Program-made: the position numbers and the translations under genes
Assembly: GCA_902168185.1 (NCBI GenBank)
Contig: CABHOV010000064.1
Span: 1 to 64,000, forward strand
DNA length: 64,000 nucleotides
Reading direction: 5' to 3'
From: an uncultured Bacteroides sp.
GTDB taxonomy: Bacteria; Bacteroidota; Bacteroidia; Cytophagales; Cyclobacteriaceae
The notes under the pieces: model-generated
What the model saw: the letters and a program-made list of their open reading frames with translations, nothing else
Told to the model about the DNA's origin: nothing
The model's database searches: none
Shown here: in pieces, positions 27,707 to 37,242 of the stretch
Layout: each line of letters opens with the position of its first letter
Position numbering within the stretch: the first letter of the stretch is position 1

Positions 27707-27964
27707 ATGGAAGAACGTAACGAACGCAAAGAGAGGATCGGTAAGGTTGTCAGCAATAAAATGCAGAAGACCATCACTGTCGCAGTTGACAGAAAGGTAA
27801 AGCACCCGATCTATGGTAAATTTGTGAACAGAACTACTAAGTTCAAGGCTCATGACGAACTGAATACTGCTGGTATCGGTGATACAGTACGTATTGCTGA
27901 AACTCGTCCCCTGAGTAAAGAAAAGCGCTGGAGATTGATCGAGATCGTTGAGAAAGCGAAGTAA
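27707..27964 (+). CDS. rpsQ: Small ribosomal subunit protein uS17
   Basis: An 85-residue OB-fold protein that binds 16S rRNA early in assembly. [20 protein letters not shown] and [19 protein letters not shown] are typical, and the C-terminal [21 protein letters not shown] matches the S17 signature. A 55-base gap precedes rplN. Confidence 0.97.
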   Translation: MEERNERKERIGKVVSNKMQKTITVAVDRKVKHPIYGKFVNRTTKFKAHDELNTAGIGDTVRIAETRPLSKEKRWRLIEIVEKAK

Positions 27965-28019
27965 TCTCGATATAGCTTGACAGCAAAAGGATAAACAGAG
28001 AACTGAAGAATATAAAGAT

Positions 28020-28388
28020 ATGATACGCACCGAATCCAGACTTACCGTAGCAGATAACAGTGGAGCAAAGGAAGTACTTTGTATGCACGTGCTTGGCGGT
28101 ACCGGAAGACGTTACGCTTCTGTAGGCGACAAGATCGTAGTTACAGTAAAGTCTGCACTGCCTAGCAGCCAGGTGAAAAAAGGAACTGTGACAAAAGCTG
28201 TTGTGGTGAGAACCACAAAAGAAGTTAGAAGAAAGGATGGATCATATATCCGCTTTGAAGATAACGCAGCAGTCCTTTTAAACGCTCAGGATGAGCCCCG
28301 TGGAACCCGTATTTTCGGTCCAGTGGCACGCGAGCTTCGTGAAAAACAGTTTATGAAAATTGTTTCATTGGCCCCAGAAGTTATTTAA
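28020..28388 (+). CDS. rplN: Large ribosomal subunit protein uL14
   Basis: A 122-residue L14 at the intersubunit face. [20 protein letters not shown], then [13 protein letters not shown] and [19 protein letters not shown] with [20 protein letters not shown], are strongly conserved. Three bases separate it from rplX. Confidence 0.98.
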   Translation: MIRTESRLTVADNSGAKEVLCMHVLGGTGRRYASVGDKIVVTVKSALPSSQVKKGTVTKAVVVRTTKEVRRKDGSYIRFEDNAAVLLNAQDEPRGTRIFGPVARELREKQFMKIVSLAPEVI

Positions 28389-28391
28389 GCC

Positions 28392-28733
28392 ATGGAAAGA
28401 AAAAGCAACAAACAGCCTAAATTGGGCATCCGTAAAGGCGATAAAGTAAGAGTTATCGCCGGAGATGACAAAGGTAAAGAAGGTACAGTACTAGAAGTAA
28501 TACTTGCTAAGAATAGAGCAGTTGTAGAAGGTGTTAGTATTGTTACAAAACATACGAAGCCATCAGCAGGTAAGCCTGAAGGTGGGATCAAGAAAGTAGA
28601 AGCATCAATACACATCAGTAATTTACAACTGATTGATCCTGCCAGCGGGAAATTAACCCGTGTTGGTCGCAAGCTTGATGAAAAAGGTAAGCTGAAGAGA
28701 TTTTCTAAGAAAACCGGAGAATTTATTAAGTAA
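28392..28733 (+). CDS. rplX: Large ribosomal subunit protein uL24
   Basis: A 113-residue L24, an assembly initiator that contains a KOW motif ([20 protein letters not shown]). The later [20 protein letters not shown] is typical too. One-base overlap with rplE. Confidence 0.97.
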   Translation: MERKSNKQPKLGIRKGDKVRVIAGDDKGKEGTVLEVILAKNRAVVEGVSIVTKHTKPSAGKPEGGIKKVEASIHISNLQLIDPASGKLTRVGRKLDEKGKLKRFSKKTGEFIK

Positions 28734-29284
28734 TGGCAACTCCAAGATTAAAGGACAAATACGCTAAAGAAATTGTCCCTGCTTTAAAGCAGAAGTTCCA
28801 ATATACATCTGTTATGCAAGTTCCTAAGATCGAGAAGATCTGCATAAACAAAGGTATGGGCGTAGCTGTGACGGACAAGAAGTTGATTGATGTTGCTCTC
28901 GAAGAGATCACAAATATCACCGGTCAAAAAGCAGTATCTACAAAGTCAAAAAAGGCGATCTCTAACTTTAAGTTGAGAGAAAATATGCCAATCGGTGTTC
29001 GTGTAACCCTTCGCGGGGATAAAATGTACGAATTCTTAGATAGATTGATGAGCATTGCTCTTCCTCGTGTGCGTGATTTTAAAGGTGTTAATAACAAAGG
29101 CTTTGATGGCCGTGGAAATTATACTTTGGGCGTAAAAGAGCAGATCATTTTCCCAGAGATTTCTATTGATAAGGTAAACAAAATCAGCGGTATGGACATT
29201 ACGTTCGTAACCACTGCAAATACAGACGAAGAGAGCTTCGAGCTTTTGAAAGCTTTTGGAATGCCCTTCGCTACTAAAAACTAA
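28733..29284 (+). CDS. rplE: Large ribosomal subunit protein uL5
   Basis: A 183-residue L5, which binds 5S rRNA and contacts P-site t[40 protein letters not shown] and [15 protein letters not shown] are family motifs. Confidence 0.98.
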   Translation: MATPRLKDKYAKEIVPALKQKFQYTSVMQVPKIEKICINKGMGVAVTDKKLIDVALEEITNITGQKAVSTKSKKAISNFKLRENMPIGVRVTLRGDKMYEFLDRLMSIALPRVRDFKGVNNKGFDGRGNYTLGVKEQIIFPEISIDKVNKISGMDITFVTTANTDEESFELLKAFGMPFATKN

Positions 29285-29292
29285 TAACTGAC

Positions 29293-29562
29293 ATGGCTAA
29301 ATTATCAGTAATAGCGAGACAGACAAAAAGAGAAAAACTTGTTGCTACTTATGCAGCAAAGCGTAAATCTCTGAAAGAAGCTGGTGACTATGTAGCTTTG
29401 GATAAACTTCCCCGTAATGCTTCTCCAGTTCGCCTGAAGAATCGTTGCAAACTGACTGGTCGTCCGAAAGGATACATCGGTAAGTTCGGAGTTTGTCGTA
29501 ACGTATTCCGTGAAATGGCTTCAGCTGGAAAGATCCCAGGCTTAACAAAAGCTAGCTGGTAA
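29293..29562 (+). CDS. rpsN: Small ribosomal subunit protein uS14, zinc-independent form
   Basis: An 89-residue S14 in the 30S head, with the C-terminal signature [20 protein letters not shown] followed by NVFREMA. It has the long form (89 rather than 61 residues) and lacks the two CxxC pairs of the zinc-binding form, so it should not need zinc. It is the last gene before an internal gap of 216 bases that carries its own promoter. Confidence 0.97.
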   Translation: MAKLSVIARQTKREKLVATYAAKRKSLKEAGDYVALDKLPRNASPVRLKNRCKLTGRPKGYIGKFGVCRNVFREMASAGKIPGLTKASW

Positions 29563-29694
29563 TACACAGCCTTCAGCTTCACACGCACACAACTTCGATA
29601 TATACCATAATAAGTATTTATCGAGAAAAATAAAAACATACGGTGCTGAGTATCAAGGTCTCCTGACAGCCCTCAGGATGAAACCAGATAACAG

Positions 29695-29725
29695 TTTGGA
29701 TAATATAAATTGTTATATATCTTTG
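29695..29725 (+). promoter_or_regulatory. Internal promoter of the ribosomal cluster, before rpsH
   Basis: TTTG (29695-29698), a 19-base spacer and TATCTTTG (29718-29725) repeat the same arrangement and the same -7 octamer as the rplC promoter. It lies in the only large gap of the cluster, so rpsH and the following genes can be transcribed separately. Confidence 0.8.
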
Positions 29726-29726
29726 C

Positions 29727-29758
29727 AGCCCGGTTTAAAAAACGCGGGCTTGCTTTTT
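29727..29758 (+). promoter_or_regulatory. Terminator-like hairpin at the start of the rpsH transcript
   Basis: AGCCCG (29727-29732) pairs with CGGGCT (29745-29750) and is followed by TGCTTTTT. It begins within a few bases of the predicted start site, too early for normal termination of that transcript. It may attenuate read-through from the upstream genes or protect the 5' end; this is inference. Confidence 0.5.
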
Positions 29759-29778
29759 AATATAAAAGGACGAATAAA

Positions 29779-30177
29779 ATGACTGATCCGATAGCAGATT
29801 ACTTAACCCGGTTGCGGAATGCCATTAAGGCAAATCACCGCGTAGTGGAGATCCCTGCATCTAACCTCAAAAAGGAAATAACTAAAGTTCTTTTTGACAA
29901 GGGTTACATTCTTAATTACAAATTTGAGGATGTTGCTGATAGACAAGGTAATATCAAAATTGCTCTCAAGTACAACCCTGAGACAAGACAATCAGCGATT
30001 ACAAAATTAGAGCGCATAAGTACACCTGGCTTGAGAACCTATGCAAACACAAGTTCTCTCCCCCGTGTAATGAATGGTTTAGGAGTTGCAATCCTTTCTA
30101 CTTCGAAAGGTGTAATAACAGACAAGGAAGCGCGTACGCTGAATATTGGTGGTGAAGTATTGTGTTACGTTTATTAA
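29779..30177 (+). CDS. rpsH: Small ribosomal subunit protein uS8
   Basis: A 132-residue S8, a central 16S rRNA binder. MTDPIADYLTRLRNAIKANH and the C-terminal GLGVAILSTSKGVITDKEAR are diagnostic. It is the first gene after the internal promoter. In E. coli S8 is the repressor of the spc operon; regulation here is not established. Confidence 0.98.
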   Translation: MTDPIADYLTRLRNAIKANHRVVEIPASNLKKEITKVLFDKGYILNYKFEDVADRQGNIKIALKYNPETRQSAITKLERISTPGLRTYANTSSLPRVMNGLGVAILSTSKGVITDKEARTLNIGGEVLCYVY

Positions 30178-30191
30178 TAAAGAAATAAGCA

Positions 30192-30743
30192 ATGTCACGT
30201 ATAGGAAATAAGCCCGTGTCGATACCTTCTGGTGTTACCTTCAATTTTACCAATAACAAGGTAAGCATTAAGGGCCCTAAAGGAGAATTGCACCAGGCAA
30301 TAGACCCTGATTTTAAAATTAAACAGGAAGAAGGCACCGTACTAGTTGAACGGCCGACAGAACAGAAGCGTCATAAGTCAATGCACGGTTTATACCGCGC
30401 TTTGATTGCGAATATGATAGAAGGTGTTTCTAAAGGATATAGGCATCAATTGGAATTAGTGGGTGTAGGGTACAAGGCAAACGCTCAGTCAAACGTTTTG
30501 GAACTTAGCTTAGGATATTCCCACAACGTGTTCCTCGCAGTTCCTTCAGAAATCAAAGTTCAGGCAATCCAAGAGAAAGGACAAAATCCGACAATTATTT
30601 TGGAAGGCATTGATAAACAATTGATTGGTCAGGTTGCGGCTAAGATTAAGTCTCTCCGTAAGGTTGAGCCATACAAAGGAAAAGGTATTCGCTTCACAGG
30701 TGAATTCGTACGCAGAAAAGCTGGTAAGGCTGCTGCTAAATAG
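30192..30743 (+). CDS. rplF: Large ribosomal subunit protein uL6
   Basis: A 183-residue L6 with two similar domains, near the factor-binding site. [37 protein letters not shown] and [20 protein letters not shown] are typical. Confidence 0.98.
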   Translation: MSRIGNKPVSIPSGVTFNFTNNKVSIKGPKGELHQAIDPDFKIKQEEGTVLVERPTEQKRHKSMHGLYRALIANMIEGVSKGYRHQLELVGVGYKANAQSNVLELSLGYSHNVFLAVPSEIKVQAIQEKGQNPTIILEGIDKQLIGQVAAKIKSLRKVEPYKGKGIRFTGEFVRRKAGKAAAK

Positions 30744-30778
30744 TTAAAATAGTAAGCATCATAGAGCAATTGAAAGCT

Positions 30779-31129
30779 ATGGCAGGCAAGAATAGAGAAA
30801 GACGAGAAAGAATAAAGGCTGGTGTCCGTAAAAGAATTACAGGAACAACTGAAAGACCGAGATTGTCAGTATTCAGAAGTAATCGTGGACTTTATGTTCA
30901 GATTATTGATGATTTGAAAGGTGTTACGGTAGCGGCTGCGTCAACTACAGAACTAGGTGAAGCAAGTAAACTCAATCTTGAGAACTCGAAGAATGTAGGA
31001 AAGAAGATTGCTGAAAAAGCCATTGCTTCTGGAGTTCAATCAATCGTGTTCGATCGTAATGGGTACTTGTATCACGGAAATATTAAAGCTTTGGCTGAGG
31101 GTGCCAGAGAAGGTGGATTAAAATTCTAA
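30779..31129 (+). CDS. rplR: Large ribosomal subunit protein uL18
   Basis: A 116-residue L18, a 5S rRNA binder. The ATG at 30779 gives [20 protein letters not shown], the normal family start; an in-frame TTG at 30770 would add three residues and is less likely. [20 protein letters not shown] and [20 protein letters not shown] are family motifs. Confidence 0.97.
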   Translation: MAGKNRERRERIKAGVRKRITGTTERPRLSVFRSNRGLYVQIIDDLKGVTVAAASTTELGEASKLNLENSKNVGKKIAEKAIASGVQSIVFDRNGYLYHGNIKALAEGAREGGLKF

Positions 31130-31139
31130 GAACTGAAAT

Positions 31140-31658
31140 ATGTCAGTAAGCAATATTAGCACAGTAAAAGCCAGCGAAATCGATCTTAAAGAACGCGTAG
31201 TAGCCATTGAGCGTGTTGCAAAGGTGGTAAAAGGTGGTCGTAGATTTAGCTTCGCAGCGATCGTTGTAGTAGGTGATGGAAATGGAGTAGTAGGTTACGG
31301 ACTTGGCAAAGCCAACGAAGTAACAGACGCTATCACTAAAGGTATTGACGATGCCAAGAAACACCTGGTTAAGGTTCCTATTATTAAAGGAACTGTTCCA
31401 CACGAATCGCTTGGTAAGTTCGGGGGTGGTTTTGTGTTATTGAAACCAGCTTCACCAGGAACAGGCGTTATCGCCGGTGGTGCAATGCGTGCGGTATTGG
31501 AAAGTGCCGGTGTGCATAATGTATTGGCGAAATCAAAAGGATCTTCTAATCCACACAACGTGGTTAAGGCGACTTTTAAGGCACTTACAAGCATGCGTGA
31601 TGCTTATACAGTGGCAAAGAATAGAGGAGTTTCATTATCGAAGGTATTTAATGGCTAA
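31140..31658 (+). CDS. rpsE: Small ribosomal subunit protein uS5
   Basis: A 172-residue S5, at the mRNA entry channel and important for decoding accuracy. [40 protein letters not shown] and [19 protein letters not shown] are conserved. Five bases separate it from rpmD. Confidence 0.98.
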   Translation: MSVSNISTVKASEIDLKERVVAIERVAKVVKGGRRFSFAAIVVVGDGNGVVGYGLGKANEVTDAITKGIDDAKKHLVKVPIIKGTVPHESLGKFGGGFVLLKPASPGTGVIAGGAMRAVLESAGVHNVLAKSKGSSNPHNVVKATFKALTSMRDAYTVAKNRGVSLSKVFNG

Positions 31659-31663
31659 GCGTC

Positions 31664-31843
31664 ATGGCGAAAGTAAAAATCATCCAAACCCGAAGCATGA
31701 TTAAAAGACCTGAAACACAACAACGCACTATAAAGGCGTTGGGTCTTGGAAGAATCAATAAATCAGTAGAGGTGGAATTGACACCACAGATTGCTGGCAT
31801 GATTTCAAAAGTGAATCATTTGATCACCGTAAAAGAATTGTAA
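31664..31843 (+). CDS. rpmD: Large ribosomal subunit protein uL30
   Basis: A 59-residue L30, starting MAKVKIIQTRSMIKRPETQQ and containing IKALGLGRINKSVEVE, the family signature. It fits the gap between rpsE and rplO exactly (one base before the rplO ATG) and is easily missed because of its size. Confidence 0.95.
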   Translation: MAKVKIIQTRSMIKRPETQQRTIKALGLGRINKSVEVELTPQIAGMISKVNHLITVKEL

Positions 31844-31844
31844 G

Positions 31845-32291
31845 ATGAAGTTGCATACACTTAAGCCTGCAGAAGGTTCTACAAAAACTAACAAGAGACT
31901 CGGCCGTGGTCAGGGCTCTGGTGGTAGTACAGCTGGACGTGGTCACAAAGGTGCCCAGTCTAGATCAGGCTACGCTAAGAAAGCTGGTTTTGAAGGTGGT
32001 CAAATGCCACTGCAGCGCCGCGTTCCCAAATTCGGTTTTAAGAATAACAATAAGGAATATTTCAAAGCTGTTAATCTTGACATTCTGGAAGGGTTGGCAG
32101 AGAAAATAAAAACGAACACGTTAACTCTTCAGGTATTAGTAGAGAACGGTGTTGTTGGTAAGAATGATAAAGTGAAAGTGTTGGGAAGAGGCGAATTAAA
32201 AGCTAAAGTAAGTGTTGAGGCGCACGCGTTCTCTACATCTGCTACGCAGTCGATTGAAAAAGTAGGTGGAACAGCCACAACGGTTAAGTAA
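31845..32291 (+). CDS. rplO: Large ribosomal subunit protein uL15
   Basis: A 148-residue L15. The Gly/Arg-rich N-terminus (RLGRGQGSGGSTAGRGHKGA) and FEGGQMPLQRRVPKFGF are diagnostic. One-base overlap with secY. Confidence 0.98.
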   Translation: MKLHTLKPAEGSTKTNKRLGRGQGSGGSTAGRGHKGAQSRSGYAKKAGFEGGQMPLQRRVPKFGFKNNNKEYFKAVNLDILEGLAEKIKTNTLTLQVLVENGVVGKNDKVKVLGRGELKAKVSVEAHAFSTSATQSIEKVGGTATTVK

Positions 32292-33607
32292 TGAAGCGAT
32301 TCTTTCAAACCATAAAGAACATTTTTTCAATTGAAGACCTGAGAGTCAGGATCCTTAATACAATTGGATTTCTGGTGATTTTCAGACTTGGGTCTTTTAT
32401 TGTATTGCCTGGCATTGATCCAAACTTGCTGGATCCTAGTAGGAATACGAGTGGTATCTTAGGATACCTCAATACATTCTTGGGCGGTGCATTTAACAAC
32501 GCATCGATATTTGCGCTTGGAATTATGCCGTACATTTCAGCTTCGATCATTGTACAGCTTTTGACATTTGCTGTTCCGTATTTCCAGAAGCTGCAAAAAG
32601 AAGGTGAGTCAGGCCGCAAAAGGCTTAATCAGTTAACACGTGTACTGACAATAATAATAACAGTGTTCCAAGGATACAGCTACTTGAAAGGTACTATAGA
32701 CCCTGCGGTTATTACAACTCCAGGTACAATGTTCTATGTGACATCTCTTGTGCTGATTATTGCAGGAACTATGTTCTGTATGTGGTTGGGCGAGCGTATT
32801 ACGGATAAAGGTATTGGTAACGGTATCTCTATGTTGATCATGATCGGTATTGTATCAAGATTGCCATTAGCGTTGGTTTCTGAGGTTACTGATAAATTTC
32901 CTGGAAAGGCGATTTTCTTTATAATTGAAATTTTTGCCCTCTTTGGTATTGTGGTGGCTGTAATAGCTTTAACCCAAGCAACTCGCAGAATTCCAATTCA
33001 GTATGCCAAGCAAGTAATTGGAAATAAACTTTACGGTGGTAAGCGTGACTTCATTCCATTGAAGTTAAATTCTGCAGGAGTTATGCCAATCATCTTTGCT
33101 CAAGCTCTAATGTTTATCCCGGCTTTACTGGCGGGTATATGGAATGACAGTGACTTAGGCGCATACATTGGATCGACTTTTTCAGATCCATATTCATGGC
33201 AATACAGTGTATTGTTTGCGAGCATGATTTTGATTTTTACCTTCTTTTATACAGCGATAACCATTAACTCAAATGATATCGCTGATAACTTGAAAAGAAA
33301 TGGTGGTTTTGTTCCAGGAGTTAAACCGGGAAAACAAACAGCTGAATTTATAGATACCGTGTTGTCACGAATCACCTTACCAGGTGCAATATTTCTTGCC
33401 GCAATTGCAGTGCTTCCAGCATTCGCAGTGAAAGCAGGAATTGGTCAAAACTTCGCGCAGTTTTACGGTGGTACTTCTTTACTGATTTTGGTTGGTGTTG
33501 TGTTAGATACACTCCAGCAGATAGAGAGTTACCTACTGATGAGACACTATGAAGGTATGATGAAGACTGGAAGAGTGAAAGGGCGTTCTCAATTTGCTGC
33601 GGCCTAA
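32291..33607 (+). CDS. secY: Preprotein translocase subunit SecY
   Basis: A 438-residue integral membrane protein with about ten spans, the channel of the Sec translocon. FRLGSFIVLPGIDP, then NASIFALGIMPYISASIIVQ and GERITDKGIGNGISMLIM are characteristic; the plug and lateral-gate regions look normal. Adenylate kinase, which follows secY in many Firmicutes, is absent; map follows after 6 bases. Confidence 0.98.
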   Translation: MKRFFQTIKNIFSIEDLRVRILNTIGFLVIFRLGSFIVLPGIDPNLLDPSRNTSGILGYLNTFLGGAFNNASIFALGIMPYISASIIVQLLTFAVPYFQKLQKEGESGRKRLNQLTRVLTIIITVFQGYSYLKGTIDPAVITTPGTMFYVTSLVLIIAGTMFCMWLGERITDKGIGNGISMLIMIGIVSRLPLALVSEVTDKFPGKAIFFIIEIFALFGIVVAVIALTQATRRIPIQYAKQVIGNKLYGGKRDFIPLKLNSAGVMPIIFAQALMFIPALLAGIWNDSDLGAYIGSTFSDPYSWQYSVLFASMILIFTFFYTAITINSNDIADNLKRNGGFVPGVKPGKQTAEFIDTVLSRITLPGAIFLAAIAVLPAFAVKAGIGQNFAQFYGGTSLLILVGVVLDTLQQIESYLLMRHYEGMMKTGRVKGRSQFAAA

Positions 33608-33613
33608 AACCGA

Positions 33614-34426
33614 ATGGTCCATTTAAAGACGGAAGAAGAACTGAACATTATCCGTGAAGGCTCCTTAATACTTGGGAAAGCTCACGGCGAGGTAGCCAAA
33701 CTAATCAAGCCTGGCGTCAGAACTTCAACCTTGGACAAAGTTGCCGAGGATTTTATTAGAGATAACGGTGGATCTCCATCGTTTAAAAACTATAATGGAT
33801 TCCCTGCTTCGCTCTGCATCTCAGTTAATGAGGTTGTGGTGCATGGTTTCCCTGGTAACTATGAGTTACGTGAAACAGATATAATTTCCGTTGATTGCGG
33901 AGTGTACTATAAAGGTTATCACAGTGACTCAGCCTACACATATCCTTTGGAGGCAGTAGGAAAAGAGACTTTACTTTTGCTAGAGCGTACATATGATTCT
34001 CTACAGAGAGGAATCGATCAAGCGAAGGCGGGTAATAGAATAGGTGATGTAGCTTATGCAATTCAGAGTTATGTTGAAAGCTTTGGATACGGAGTAGTGA
34101 GAGAGTTGGTAGGACATGGGGTTGGAAGAAAACTTCACGAAGATCCAGAAGTTCCAAACTACGGTAAGCGAGGAAAAGGAATCAAAATAGTGGCTGGGAT
34201 GGTGTTTGCAATAGAGCCCATGATTAACCAGGGAACAAAAAATGTAGTGCAGGAACGGGATGGCTGGACCATCCGAACCTCAGATAAAAAACCTTCAGCG
34301 CACTTTGAACACACTGTGGCTGTGCATGAAGATAGAACTGAGATATTGACAACGCACAAGTATATAGAAGAAAATTATACGTATAAGTGGCGAAGCAAAA
34401 GTCAATTGAGCAAGATGGTACTATAA
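33614..34426 (+). CDS. map: Methionine aminopeptidase, type I
   Basis: A 270-residue enzyme that removes the initiator Met from nascent proteins. The five metal ligands of the pita-bread fold can be seen: two Asp in [17 protein letters not shown], His in [13 protein letters not shown], Glu in VFAIEPMIN and Glu in [11 protein letters not shown]. No N-terminal SH3 or zinc extension is present, so it is type I. Its last 40 bases overlap the infA gene in another frame. Confidence 0.97.
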   Translation: MVHLKTEEELNIIREGSLILGKAHGEVAKLIKPGVRTSTLDKVAEDFIRDNGGSPSFKNYNGFPASLCISVNEVVVHGFPGNYELRETDIISVDCGVYYKGYHSDSAYTYPLEAVGKETLLLLERTYDSLQRGIDQAKAGNRIGDVAYAIQSYVESFGYGVVRELVGHGVGRKLHEDPEVPNYGKRGKGIKIVAGMVFAIEPMINQGTKNVVQERDGWTIRTSDKKPSAHFEHTVAVHEDRTEILTTHKYIEENYTYKWRSKSQLSKMVL

Positions 34427-34605
34427 GCGAAGCGTTGTCGAATGCGATGTTTCGGGTACAGTTAGAAAACGGGCACGAGGTATTGGCCCATATTTCCGGG
34501 AAGATGCGCATGCACTATATCCGGATCTTACCAGGAGACAGAGTCCGTTTGGAAATGTCGCCTTATGATTTAACAAAAGGTAGAATTGTATTTAGATACA
34601 AGTAG
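34387..34605 (+). CDS. infA: Translation initiation factor IF-1
   Basis: A 72-residue OB-fold protein that binds the ribosomal A site during initiation. [20 protein letters not shown] and [20 protein letters not shown] are nearly invariant. The start is GTG at 34387, chosen because it restores the usual N-terminus ([13 protein letters not shown]); no ATG occurs in the right place. The gene therefore begins inside map, 40 bases before its stop, so expression is probably translationally coupled. Confidence 0.96.
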   Translation: MAKQKSIEQDGTISEALSNAMFRVQLENGHEVLAHISGKMRMHYIRILPGDRVRLEMSPYDLTKGRIVFRYK

Positions 34606-34621
34606 ATAGATAGACAAAGAC

Positions 34622-34738
34622 ATGAAAGTTAAAGCATCCATAAAGAAGCGTAGCGCTGACTGTAAGATCATCAGACGCAAGGGCAAACTGTATGTGATTA
34701 ACAAGAAAAATCCTAGGTATAAACAAAGACAAGGGTAA
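34622..34738 (+). CDS. rpmJ: Large ribosomal subunit protein bL36, zinc-independent form
   Basis: A 38-residue L36 reading [20 protein letters not shown] and ending NPRYKQRQG. In the zinc form Cys11, Cys14, Cys27 and His33 bind the metal. Here only Cys14 remains, with Ser11 and Asn27, so zinc binding is not expected. It lies between infA and rpsM, the usual place. Confidence 0.95.
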   Translation: MKVKASIKKRSADCKIIRRKGKLYVINKKNPRYKQRQG

Positions 34739-34744
34739 CAGACT

Positions 34745-35125
34745 ATGGCACGTATAGCAGGTGTAGATATTCCTGATAACAAGCGAGGCGAAATTAGCCT
34801 TACTTACATTTTTGGTATTGGCCGTAGGTCAGCCCAAAATATCCTTACTGAAGCCAGTGTAGACTGGAGTAAAAAAGTAAAGGACTGGAATGATGAAGAA
34901 TCGAATACGATTCGCGCAATTATTGCCGAGAAGTTCAGAATAGAAGGTGCTCTTAAGTCTGAGATTCAGCTTAGCATCAAGCGTCTGATGGATATCGGAT
35001 GTTACCGTGGTCTTCGTCACCGTAAAGGTCTTCCCGTTCGCGGTCAGACTACGAAGAATAACGCACGTACTCGTAAGGGTAAGCGTAAGACGGTAGCGAA
35101 CAAGAAAAAAGCAACTAAAGGTTAA
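34745..35125 (+). CDS. rpsM: Small ribosomal subunit protein uS13
   Basis: A 126-residue S13 in the 30S head, contacting P-site tRNA and the 50S subunit. [40 protein letters not shown] and [19 protein letters not shown] are canonical. Confidence 0.98.
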   Translation: MARIAGVDIPDNKRGEISLTYIFGIGRRSAQNILTEASVDWSKKVKDWNDEESNTIRAIIAEKFRIEGALKSEIQLSIKRLMDIGCYRGLRHRKGLPVRGQTTKNNARTRKGKRKTVANKKKATKG

Positions 35126-35144
35126 TTAGATAAACTTTTCAATA

Positions 35145-35543
35145 ATGGCAACCGCTGAAAAGAGAAAAGATAAAGCAAAGAAGAGAGTCGTGAATGTTGA
35201 GGCTGTAGGCCATGTACATATCCGTGCTACTTTCAATAACATCATCATCTCCGTTACCAACTCAACTGGTCAAGTAATTTCTTGGGCATCTGCTGGTAAA
35301 ATGGGCTTTAAAGGTTCAAAGAAGAACACTCCATACGCTGCTCAAACAGCAGCTCAGGATTGTGCTTCAAAAGCCTTCGAACTTGGTTTGCGTAAAGTAG
35401 AAGTTTTCGTAAAAGGTCCTGGAGCCGGTCGTGAATCTGCGATCCGTACAATTCAGAACTCTGGAATCGAAATCACTGCAATCCGCGATGTAACTCCGCT
35501 TCCGCACAACGGTTGCCGTCCTCCTAAGAAAAGAAGAGTTTAA
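35145..35543 (+). CDS. rpsK: Small ribosomal subunit protein uS11
   Basis: A 132-residue S11 on the 30S platform. AHIHAT is replaced by the related [38 protein letters not shown] and [18 protein letters not shown] are family signatures. It is followed by a 71-base gap with a hairpin before rpsD. Confidence 0.98.
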   Translation: MATAEKRKDKAKKRVVNVEAVGHVHIRATFNNIIISVTNSTGQVISWASAGKMGFKGSKKNTPYAAQTAAQDCASKAFELGLRKVEVFVKGPGAGRESAIRTIQNSGIEITAIRDVTPLPHNGCRPPKKRRV

Positions 35544-35561
35544 TAAAGACAATTGAAGACA

Positions 35562-35587
35562 TTGGATTTGGGTTAAAGCAAATCCGA
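35562..35587 (+). promoter_or_regulatory. Hairpin leader before rpsD
   Basis: GGATTTG (35564-35570) pairs perfectly with CAAATCC (35579-35585) around GGTTAAAG, and the stem extends by T-A and T-G. It has no T-run and lies about 30 bases before the rpsD ATG, in a cluster where most gaps are under 30 bases. S4 is a known autoregulator in other bacteria, so an S4-binding leader is a reasonable guess. Confidence 0.45.
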
Positions 35588-35614
35588 TATCTAAAATTTA
35601 AAAATTAGAATAGA

Positions 35615-36220
35615 ATGGCACGATATACAGGCCCAAAAGTAAGAATATCAAGACGTTTCAATGAGCCGATCTTAGGTGATAATAAGGCTCTGCAAAAGAA
35701 AAACTATGCTCCTGGTCAGCATGGTCGTGGTAAAAAACGTAAGCAATCTGAATACGCGACGCAGCTTGCTGAGAAGCAGAAAGCGAAGTATATCTACGGA
35801 TTACTGGAGAGACAATTCGCAAAATTATTCGATACTGCCACTCGTAAAAAAGGTGTTACTGGCGAAGTTTTGCTTCAATTGCTTGAGTCTCGGTTGGATA
35901 ATACTGTATATCGTCTGGGCGTAGCGCCAACCAGAAGAGCTGCTCGTCAATTAGTGTTACACAAACATATCCTGGTAAATGGAGATGTGGTTAATATACC
36001 GTCGTTCTCTTTAAAACCTGGTGACTTGGTTGGTGTGCGCGAACGTTCTAAGTCTCTAGAAGTAGTTACAAATAGCCTTTCTATACAGAGCTCTAAAAAA
36101 TACAACTGGTTAGAGTGGGATAACAGTGAATTGGTTGGAAAGATCATTAACTTACCTCCACGTGAGGATATCCCTGAAAACATCAACGAACAGCTGATCG
36201 TTGAATTGTACTCGAAGTAA
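35615..36220 (+). CDS. rpsD: Small ribosomal subunit protein uS4, zinc-independent form
   Basis: A 201-residue S4, a primary 16S rRNA binder. [20 protein letters not shown] and [20 protein letters not shown] are typical; the S4 RNA-binding domain spans about residues 92-155 ([20 protein letters not shown]). The N-terminus lacks the four cysteines of zinc-binding S4 proteins. Confidence 0.98.
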   Translation: MARYTGPKVRISRRFNEPILGDNKALQKKNYAPGQHGRGKKRKQSEYATQLAEKQKAKYIYGLLERQFAKLFDTATRKKGVTGEVLLQLLESRLDNTVYRLGVAPTRRAARQLVLHKHILVNGDVVNIPSFSLKPGDLVGVRERSKSLEVVTNSLSIQSSKKYNWLEWDNSELVGKIINLPPREDIPENINEQLIVELYSK

Positions 36221-36246
36221 TAGTAACAGTTAATCAAACAAAGACT

Positions 36247-37236
36247 ATGTCAATATTAGCATTTCAAATGCCAGAGAAGGTTGTAATGGAAAAGTCTGAT
36301 GATTTTCACGGACTGTTTACATTCAAGCCTCTGGAAAAAGGATATGGAGTTACGATTGGCAATGCGCTGAGAAGAATTCTGTTATCCTCCCTTGAAGGTT
36401 ATGCAATCACAGGTATTAAAGTGCCAGGCGTATTGCATGAATTCTCTACCATAGAGGGTGTAGTAGAAGATGTAGCGGAGATAATCCTGAACCTTAAAAT
36501 GGTTCGCTTTAGAAAAATAGCTGATAATTTCGATAATAAGATCACAGTTAATATCAAAAAACAGAAGCAATTCAAAGCTGGCGATATCGCTAAGTTCACT
36601 TCTGCTTTTGAAATTTTAAATCCTGAGCATGTCATCTGTAACCTGGATGAATCAGCTCAGTTCGAAATTGAATTGACGATTGAGAAGGGCAGAGGATATC
36701 TTCCTGCAGAAGAGAATAAACCAACGGAGCAAGTATTCGGATTCATTCCGATTGATGCAATCTTTACACCTATTAAAAATGTAAAGTATAGCGTAGAAAA
36801 CACTCGCGTTGAACAGAAGACTGACTACGAAAAACTTGTAGTAGACATTGAAACAGATGGTTCAATCCATCCTGAAAAAGCTCTCGAAGGAGCTGCGTAT
36901 ATTCTGATTAAACACTTTGCGCTGTTCTCAGACAAGTCAATGGAGCTTGAAACAGGCAAGGATGCAGAAGTAGAACAGGTAGACGAAGAAATGCTTCATA
37001 TGCGTAAGCTTTTGAAGACTCCTCTTCATGATCTTGACCTGTCAGTGCGTGCATACAACTGCTTGAAGGCTGCTGATGTTAAAACATTGGGTGACCTTGT
37101 TGAGCTTGAAATTTCTGACATGATGAAATTCAGAAACTTCGGTAAAAAATCACTTGCTGAATTAGAACAACTTGTTGCCGAGAAGAATCTTACGTTTGGT
37201 ATGGATCTCGGTAAGTATAAATTAGATGAGGATTAA
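36247..37236 (+). CDS. rpoA: DNA-directed RNA polymerase subunit alpha
   Basis: A 329-residue alpha subunit. The N-terminal domain (about 1-230), with [20 protein letters not shown] and [20 protein letters not shown], makes the dimer and binds beta/beta'. A short acidic linker leads to the C-terminal domain (about 255-315; [20 protein letters not shown] and [12 protein letters not shown]), which contacts UP elements and activators and keeps the conserved Arg in SVRAYNCLK. Confidence 0.98.
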   Translation: MSILAFQMPEKVVMEKSDDFHGLFTFKPLEKGYGVTIGNALRRILLSSLEGYAITGIKVPGVLHEFSTIEGVVEDVAEIILNLKMVRFRKIADNFDNKITVNIKKQKQFKAGDIAKFTSAFEILNPEHVICNLDESAQFEIELTIEKGRGYLPAEENKPTEQVFGFIPIDAIFTPIKNVKYSVENTRVEQKTDYEKLVVDIETDGSIHPEKALEGAAYILIKHFALFSDKSMELETGKDAEVEQVDEEMLHMRKLLKTPLHDLDLSVRAYNCLKAADVKTLGDLVELEISDMMKFRNFGKKSLAELEQLVAEKNLTFGMDLGKYKLDED

Positions 37237-37242
37237 GAAATC

